This document shows, piece after piece, positions 22,823-24,621 of a DNA stretch of 24,621 nt; the first letter of the stretch is position 1; every line of letters starts with the position of its first letter. A program made the position numbers and the translations under genes. The notes below the pieces were generated by a model. That model did no database searches. It had not been told where the DNA came from and saw only the letters and a list, made by a program, of their open reading frames with translations. Origin of the DNA: CAYLXN01 sp964586855 (GTDB taxonomy: Bacteria; Patescibacteriota; Saccharimonadia; Saccharimonadales; Saccharimonadaceae); contig CAZPHO010000012.1 in the NCBI GenBank assembly GCA_964586855.1, positions 1 through 24,621 on the forward strand, in the 5' to 3' direction.

Positions 22823-22831
22823 TTTATATCA
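22823..22831 (-). promoter_or_regulatory. Extended -10 promoter of the 156-aa gene
   Basis: The minus strand reads TGATATAAA. A start near 22816 gives a leader of about 60 nt with both hairpins. Confidence 0.6.
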
Positions 22832-22898
22832 TTTTCAGTTTGAAAAATCAAGCCTTTCGCGTCTTGTTTAGTAATCGTTGTGCAGATTACTAGAAAAC

Positions 22899-22927
22899 TT
22901 GCCATTTGTAGGCGTGAGCTCTATAAT
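22899..22927 (+). promoter_or_regulatory. Promoter of the 77-aa gene
   Basis: -35 TTGCCA (22899-22904), 17-nt spacer, -10 TATAAT (22922-22927). The leader of about 60 nt ends with AAAGGAGGT. Confidence 0.88.
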
Positions 22928-22993
22928 CAAATCAGCTAGGGCAATTTTAGTCAGTCAACTACGCACCTTGGATCAAATAAAGGAGGTAAATCG

Positions 22994-23227
22994 ATGAGCC
23001 AACCTAAAAAAGTGGTCGCGGTTTCGATCAAAAAAAGAGACCTCCAGTGTCTCAAGCTCGATGATGGATCGTTTCGTATCTGCAATGCTCCGCCCAAAGA
23101 TGAAGCCTATCAAGTTGGTGATTTTATTGAAGATTACAGCCTTAGGCCCGAACACCCCCATCGTCTTTCCAGCAACCATTCCTATCATTTTCGCAAAGTT
23201 TTTCCCAACAACTGCTCCAATCCCTAG
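22994..23227 (+). CDS. Unknown 77-aa small protein
   Basis: No family recognised. It begins MSQPKKVVAVSIKKRDLQC and looks like a small beta-rich domain (VVAVSIKK, LKLDDGSFRICNA, YQVGDFIEDYSL) with a basic, His-rich C-terminus. No membrane segment or signal peptide. A near-ideal promoter, AAAGGAGGT 6-7 nt before the ATG, and a terminator 6 nt after the stop make it a convincing short gene. An overlapping minus-strand frame of 88 codons has no such signals and is not called. Confidence 0.78.
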   Translation: MSQPKKVVAVSIKKRDLQCLKLDDGSFRICNAPPKDEAYQVGDFIEDYSLRPEHPHRLSSNHSYHFRKVFPNNCSNP

Positions 23228-23232
23228 CGGCT

Positions 23233-23257
23233 GACCCACTTGACGTGGGTCTTTTTT
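23233..23257 (+). terminator. Terminator after the 77-aa gene
   Basis: GACCCAC (23233-23239) pairs with GTGGGTC (23245-23251) around TTGAC, followed by six T. Confidence 0.93.
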
Positions 23258-23265
23258 CTCTGTTG

Positions 23266-23274
23266 TGCTAAAAT
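23266..23274 (+). promoter_or_regulatory. Extended -10 promoter of ychF, leaderless
   Basis: TGCTAAAAT ends 6 nt before the ATG at 23281, so the transcription start is expected at the start codon. There is no Shine-Dalgarno site. Confidence 0.7.
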
Positions 23275-23280
23275 AAAGCT

Positions 23281-24354
23281 ATGAGTTTATCAATTGGCAT
23301 CGTCGGTCTGCCCAACGTCGGCAAATCGACTTTATTTAATGTTTTGACCAAGAGTAATATTTTGGCGGCTAATTATCCATTCGCCACCATCGAGCCGAAT
23401 TCGGGCATCGTGCCAGTGACCGATCCACGACTGGATAAGCTGGCGGAAATTTATCAGACTGAGAAGATTATTCCGGCCACCATCGAGTTTATCGATATCG
23501 CTGGCTTGGTAGCTGGCGCCTCCAAAGGCGAAGGTCTGGGTAATCAATTTTTGGCCAACATTCGTGAGTGCGACGCTATTATTCATCTAGTGCGAGCCTT
23601 TGACGATCCAAACGTCCAGCACACTTCAACTGAGGTTAATCCTCAAGCCGATATTGATATTATCAACACTGAGCTAATTTTGGCCGACATGACAACGATT
23701 GAAAAACACCTGCCAAAATTAACCAAAGAAGTCAAAGCCAACTCTAAACTCAAGCCCAAACTAGATCTGCTCAATCAGATTTACGCCGAACTCGAGGCTG
23801 GTAAACCAATCAACAACCAAGCAGTTGATTCGGAGTTGATTAGCGACCTCAATCTGCTGACCGCCAAGGCAACTATTTATTTGTTTAACGTTGACGAGCA
23901 AGATTTGACCGATCAGGCTAAATTAGACCAACTAGCCGCTCTGGCGCCTGGCAATCAATCACTGGCCATCGCTATCAAGATGGAAGACGAGCTCAAAGAT
24001 ATGGATGAAGCTGAGGCCGCTGAGTTATTAGCTAGCTATGGAGTTGATCAAGGCGGCTTGGCTAAATTAGTCACTGCCGCCTACAACGTGCTTGGCTTGC
24101 AGAGCTTCCTAACGGCTGGTGCTAAAGAAGTTCGAGCTTGGACGATTCGTCAAGGCGCCACCGCTCCTGAAGCCGCGGGCGCAATTCACACTGACTTTCA
24201 GACTGGTTTTATCGCCGCTCAAGTCATCGATTACCATGACTTGGCTGAGCTCGGCTCTGAAGCTGCCGCCAAGGCCGCTGGCAAAATCCGCACCGAAGGC
24301 AAGACTTACATCATGCAACCCGATGATGTGGTTGAATTTCGGTTTAATGTTTAG
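23281..24354 (+). CDS. ychF: Ribosome-associated GTPase/ATPase YchF
   Basis: The 357-aa OBG-family P-loop protein binds ribosomes and often prefers ATP over GTP. G1 is GLPNVGKSTLFN near 8-19, followed by the switch region NYPFATIEPNSGIVPV and PRLDKLAEIY. G3 is FIDIAGLVAGASKGEGLGNQ near 75, then FLANIRECDAIIHLVRAF. In the G4 position it has LFNVDEQDL, like the N-x-x-E of YchF rather than the guanine-specific NKxD. The C-terminal TGS domain has RAWTIRQGATAPEAAGAIH, then FIAAQVI and MQPDDVVEFRFNV. Length is typical (about 363). It has an extended -10 promoter at the start codon and a terminator after the stop. Confidence 0.96.
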   Translation: MSLSIGIVGLPNVGKSTLFNVLTKSNILAANYPFATIEPNSGIVPVTDPRLDKLAEIYQTEKIIPATIEFIDIAGLVAGASKGEGLGNQFLANIRECDAIIHLVRAFDDPNVQHTSTEVNPQADIDIINTELILADMTTIEKHLPKLTKEVKANSKLKPKLDLLNQIYAELEAGKPINNQAVDSELISDLNLLTAKATIYLFNVDEQDLTDQAKLDQLAALAPGNQSLAIAIKMEDELKDMDEAEAAELLASYGVDQGGLAKLVTAAYNVLGLQSFLTAGAKEVRAWTIRQGATAPEAAGAIHTDFQTGFIAAQVIDYHDLAELGSEAAAKAAGKIRTEGKTYIMQPDDVVEFRFNV

Positions 24355-24373
24355 CTACACTACTAGAAACTAA

Positions 24374-24402
24374 AAGAAGCGGTGAAATCCGCTTCTTTTT
24401 CT
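24374..24402. terminator. Bidirectional terminator between ychF and the convergent gene
   Basis: AAGAAGCGG (24374-24382) pairs with CCGCTTCTT (24389-24397) around 6 nt, with a T run on the plus strand. A stretch of A on the other side can serve the minus-strand gene ending at 24415. Confidence 0.9.
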
Positions 24403-24414
24403 CTAGATAGTCAG

Positions 24415-24621
24415 TTATTTTGAGTGATGACGTCTCTTCCAGCCAGTCCGCGCTAGCAACCCAGCACCAGCCAAAATCAGCAAAGTGATGACAATAAACA
24501 GAGCTTGGTTGACTTCTGGGCCCAAGCCAGTCGCTGGTGCTTGGTCGCTGGTCGTGGTGGCTGTGGTGTGATTAGCAATAGCGTCGATGGCAGCCTGGAG
24601 GTTGGTGGTGGCTTGGTCGAT
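24415..24621 (-). CDS. C-terminal end of a surface protein with a sorting-signal-like tail (partial)
   Basis: The last 68 codons of a gene entering from the right edge, ending in TAA (24417-24415). The visible part is Ala/Thr-rich (HTTATTTSDQAPATG), then GPEVNQ, one hydrophobic helix (ALFIVITLLILAGAGLL) and a basic tail (WKRRHHSK). This order is that of a sortase-type cell-wall sorting signal, with APATG in place of LPxTG. It might instead be a simple membrane anchor. Confidence 0.6.
   Translation of the reverse strand: MDQATTNLQAAIDAIANHTTATTTSDQAPATGLGPEVNQALFIVITLLILAGAGLLARTGWKRRHHSK

Noticed and set aside
22755..22823. Longer form of the 156-aa protein starting at 22823
   Set aside because: The ATG overlaps the -10 box, and the downstream ATG has an excellent SD.
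22973..23239. Minus-strand 88-codon frame opposite the 77-aa gene
   Set aside because: It has no promoter or SD and lies antisense to a gene with consensus promoter, SD and terminator.

Overview
The window looks like chromosomal DNA of a small-genome, probably monoderm bacterium of the Patescibacteria/CPR type, with Saccharibacteria as my best guess. This rests on a compact type IV pilus (T4P) cluster with several divergent minor pilins, no PilP or PilQ gene in the cluster, a C-terminal sorting-signal-like protein end, very short intergenic spaces and many apparently leaderless mRNAs. The lineage is inferred; no rRNA or ribosomal protein gene is present to fix it. All 28 stop codons I could place are TAA (16) or TAG (12), and none is TGA.

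Positions 1-2000 hold the 5' end of a probable exported protein (minus), a promoter driving a tRNA-like hairpin and then tRNA-Val(GAC), an AlkD-type DNA glycosylase gene (plus), and a membrane-protein gene on the minus strand that seems broken by a frameshift. Positions 2234-6600 (mostly minus) carry a processive family 2 glycosyltransferase with a small membrane partner, tRNA-Thr(CGT) and tRNA-Asp(GTC) divergently transcribed from promoters sharing one -35 box, a membrane-anchored SurA/parvulin-type foldase, a PH-domain membrane protein, and tRNA-Arg(CCT). Upstream of tRNA-Arg lies a mosaic of duplicated and inverted tRNA fragments. Positions 6660-6984 hold a candidate structured ncRNA. Nucleoside diphosphate kinase and a Xer-type tyrosine recombinase follow as a divergent pair.

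Positions 8551-21586 (all minus) are a nearly complete T4P locus. In transcription order it runs pilM-pilN-pilO-(82-aa membrane protein)-pilB-pilT-pilC as one tight operon, then the major pilin pilA as its own promoter-to-terminator unit, then a pilin paralogue with a non-prepilin N-terminus overlapping the prepilin peptidase pilD, then three overlapping minor pilins, and last a PilX-like protein. PilB and PilT power assembly and retraction on the PilC platform, PilM/N/O form the alignment complex, and PilD processes the pilins. The outer-membrane parts are absent from the cluster, as expected for a monoderm envelope.

Positions 21640-23260 carry three small monocistronic genes of unknown function, each with a strong Shine-Dalgarno site. 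Two have nearly the same 5' leader (GC hairpin, then a spacer, then AAGGAGG). The 3' region of one looks like an sRNA with an exposed copy of the 16S anti-Shine-Dalgarno sequence. The window ends with ychF (plus) and the C-terminal end of a possible sortase substrate (minus).

The best candidates for something new are the tRNA-like hairpin RNAs placed upstream of two tRNA genes, the anti-SD-bearing candidate ncRNAs, the pilin paralogue lacking a prepilin peptide, and the pair of unknown genes with matching leaders.
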